DNA from: JBLHKE01 sp047619485 | GTDB taxonomy: Bacteria; Verrucomicrobiota; Verrucomicrobiia; Verrucomicrobiales; DEV007 | Direction of reading: 5' to 3' | Length of the DNA stretch: 7,724 nt | Assembly (NCBI GenBank): GCA_047619485.1 | Contig: JBLHKE010000360.1 | Coordinates: 1-7,724, forward strand | Shown: in pieces, positions 6,633-7,724 of the stretch | Layout of the letters: the number at the start of each line of letters is the position of its first letter | Position numbering within the stretch: position 1 is the stretch's first letter | Notes under the pieces: generated by a model | The model's input: only the letters and a program-made list of their open reading frames with translations | Databases searched by the model: none | What the model was told of the DNA's origin: nothing | Program-made: the position numbers and the translations under genes

Positions 6633-7724
6633 CTAACCGCCCGATAAAATCGGGTAGCGGCACCACGTTTTTGGATCCAGGCTTTCGTCGTCGAGGTGGA
6701 AACTTGGTGCGTAACGTTCGCGCTTCCACTGGTTCCGCCGCCACAGGCGGAAGAAGCGGTCGACCCACTCGCGGATTTTTTCCGGCGCGTATTGGGGGAA
6801 CTGCGCTTGAATCAGCTCCACCAACTCGTAATCGAGTTTTTTGTCGCGGATCGCATGGCGCTCAATCGCATCGAGTAGCGGGTAAGGCATGAGATCGCCC
6901 TCGTCCGTCTGACCAGTTTCCAACGGGCGGAGCTCGGCGGTCGGGTCTTGCACATTGATGAAACTCAACTCCGGGACAGTCGGAATTCCCGGTGCACCGA
7001 CCTGCTCCATCCACACCAACCACTCGCGCAGAAAAGCTTTGTCGATCCCGCCGATCGGGCTAAGCCCGCCGCAGGTGTCACCGTCCATCGTCGCGTAGCC
7101 GACCGCGGCCTCCGAACGATTACTCGTCGCCAGCAGCAGTGCGCCGCGGATATTAGCCATCATCCACACTCCCGGCGCCCGCACCCGCGCCTGGATATTC
7201 TGCAGCGCGAGGTCGTCTCGTTTCCAAGTCAGTTCGCGCTCTAGGCTGGCCTCGACCATTTTACGATACCCGCTCACCAGGTGATCGATTTCCCACTTGT
7301 GGAAATCAGCCCCCAGTGCGCCCGCCAGTTCACGTGCTGCAGTCTCGGTAGTCTCCGAGCTGTTCTCTGTCGCTTGATACACGCAGGTCAACAGCTGGTT
7401 TACCGCCCTGCGCTGGTCGAATGGCTCCGAGAACTTGATGTGCCCTAACTTTGCCAGAAACCCATCGAGCCCGAGTTCCTCGATCCCGACATGCACCATC
7501 AGCGCGCACAACGTCGCCACCGCAGCTGAGTCCGCCCCGCCGCTCAGGGAGACGACGAATCCCTGCGAGTAGCTCTTGCGCATGTAATCGAACAGCCCGA
7601 GGCACTCGGCTCGAGTAAACTCCTCCTCCTTCGAAAGGATGCGCGGTTCCTCTTCCTCTCCAGGAAACTCTGGCGTCACCTTCGGGAACGAGAACTCACG
7701 CCGCACGACGAGTTCTTCCCGGTC
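6633..7724 (-). CDS. nadE: NAD synthetase, C-terminal domain; N-terminus outside window
   Basis: Catalyses the last step of NAD biosynthesis: ATP adenylates deamido-NAD, and ammonia then displaces AMP. Counting from the in-frame GTG at 7706, the PP-loop ATP-binding motif SGGADS is at residues 55-60, and the family's second signature, QNIQARVR...MMANIRGALLLATSNRSEAAVGY, at 169-204, followed by GDTCGGLSPIGGIDK. The C-terminus is complete (...CRYPILSGG, TAG at 6633-6635). The frame stays open to 7724 and the residues just upstream of the GTG (DREELVV) look like the end of a nitrilase-type glutaminase domain, so the gene is probably the long, glutamine-dependent form of about 650 residues and the GTG at 7706 is not the start. 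The length of the loops between the motifs fits the long form. It is convergent with the AsmA-like gene. Only the presence of the glutaminase domain is inferred. Confidence 0.9.
   Translation of the reverse strand, partial: DREELVVRREFSFPKVTPEFPGEEEEPRILSKEEEFTRAECLGLFDYMRKSYSQGFVVSLSGGADSAAVATLCALMVHVGIEELGLDGFLAKLGHIKFSEPFDQRRAVNQLLTCVYQATENSSETTETAARELAGALGADFHKWEIDHLVSGYRKMVEASLERELTWKRDDLALQNIQARVRAPGVWMMANIRGALLLATSNRSEAAVGYATMDGDTCGGLSPIGGIDKAFLREWLVWMEQVGAPGIPTVPELSFINVQDPTAELRPLETGQTDEGDLMPYPLLDAIERHAIRDKKLDYELVELIQAQFPQYAPEKIREWVDRFFRLWRRNQWKRERYAPSFHLDDESLDPKTWCRYPILSGG
6640..6654. terminator. Possible bidirectional terminator hairpin
   Basis: CCCGAT (6640-6645) and ATCGGG (6649-6654) form a 6-base stem with an AAA loop at the convergent junction of the AsmA-like gene and nadE. 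It lies in the last codons of nadE and just after the AsmA-like stop at 6625. On the plus strand a TTTTT run follows only after 14 bases, and there is none on the minus strand, so the terminator role is uncertain. Confidence 0.35.

Noticed and set aside
5947..6768. Minus-strand open frame of 273 codons
   Set aside because: It is antisense to the AsmA-like C-terminus and overlaps nadE; its Pro/Arg/Ser-rich product is typical of a GC-rich shadow frame.

Overview
The window is GC-rich (roughly 60% by eye) and gene-dense. It carries parts or all of six genes and no RNA genes, insertion sequences, CRISPR arrays or prophage signs. The gene set suggests a Gram-negative bacterium of the Planctomycetota-Verrucomicrobiota group, most likely Verrucomicrobiota. 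The reasons are a TPR-like envelope protein with a CLWDxDTL-type start that I associate with that group, a large AsmA-like envelope protein, a large glutamine-dependent-type NAD synthetase, and the absence of Shine-Dalgarno motifs at the visible starts. This placement is inference, not proof.

Left part (1-2641, plus strand): the 3' portion of a glycosyltransferase with a DADE metal-binding motif; a 201-base gap holding a weak hairpin, a GNRA-loop repeat-like hairpin and a promoter-like signal that points to a leaderless start; a secreted, membrane-anchored TPR-like protein; and, 10 bases later, a DUF2752 membrane protein. The DUF2752 gene is interrupted by an in-frame TGA. Its missing third membrane segment and conserved-looking tail continue in the same frame beyond the stop, up to a second TGA.

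Middle (2642-6625): two divergent genes share a roughly 165-base upstream region that contains a 9-base inverted repeat. On the minus strand is a single-pass membrane protein with a Pro/Thr-rich cytoplasmic arm, a predicted coiled coil and a HEAT-like C-terminus. On the plus strand is an 894-residue AsmA-like protein with a C-terminal AsmA-type domain and an unusual Gly/Lys-rich repeat tail. AsmA-family proteins are linked to the envelope and to lipid transport, so the divergent partner may act in the same compartment.

Right end (6633-7724, minus strand): the C-terminal synthetase domain of NAD synthetase (nadE). The reading frame runs off the window, where the N-terminal glutaminase domain is expected. 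It is tail-to-tail with the AsmA-like gene, with a small hairpin at the junction.

I found no defence system, biosynthetic cluster or other clear multi-gene novelty. The most notable points are the interrupted DUF2752 gene, the uncharacterised TPR/DUF2752 pair, and the AsmA-like/HEAT divergent pair.
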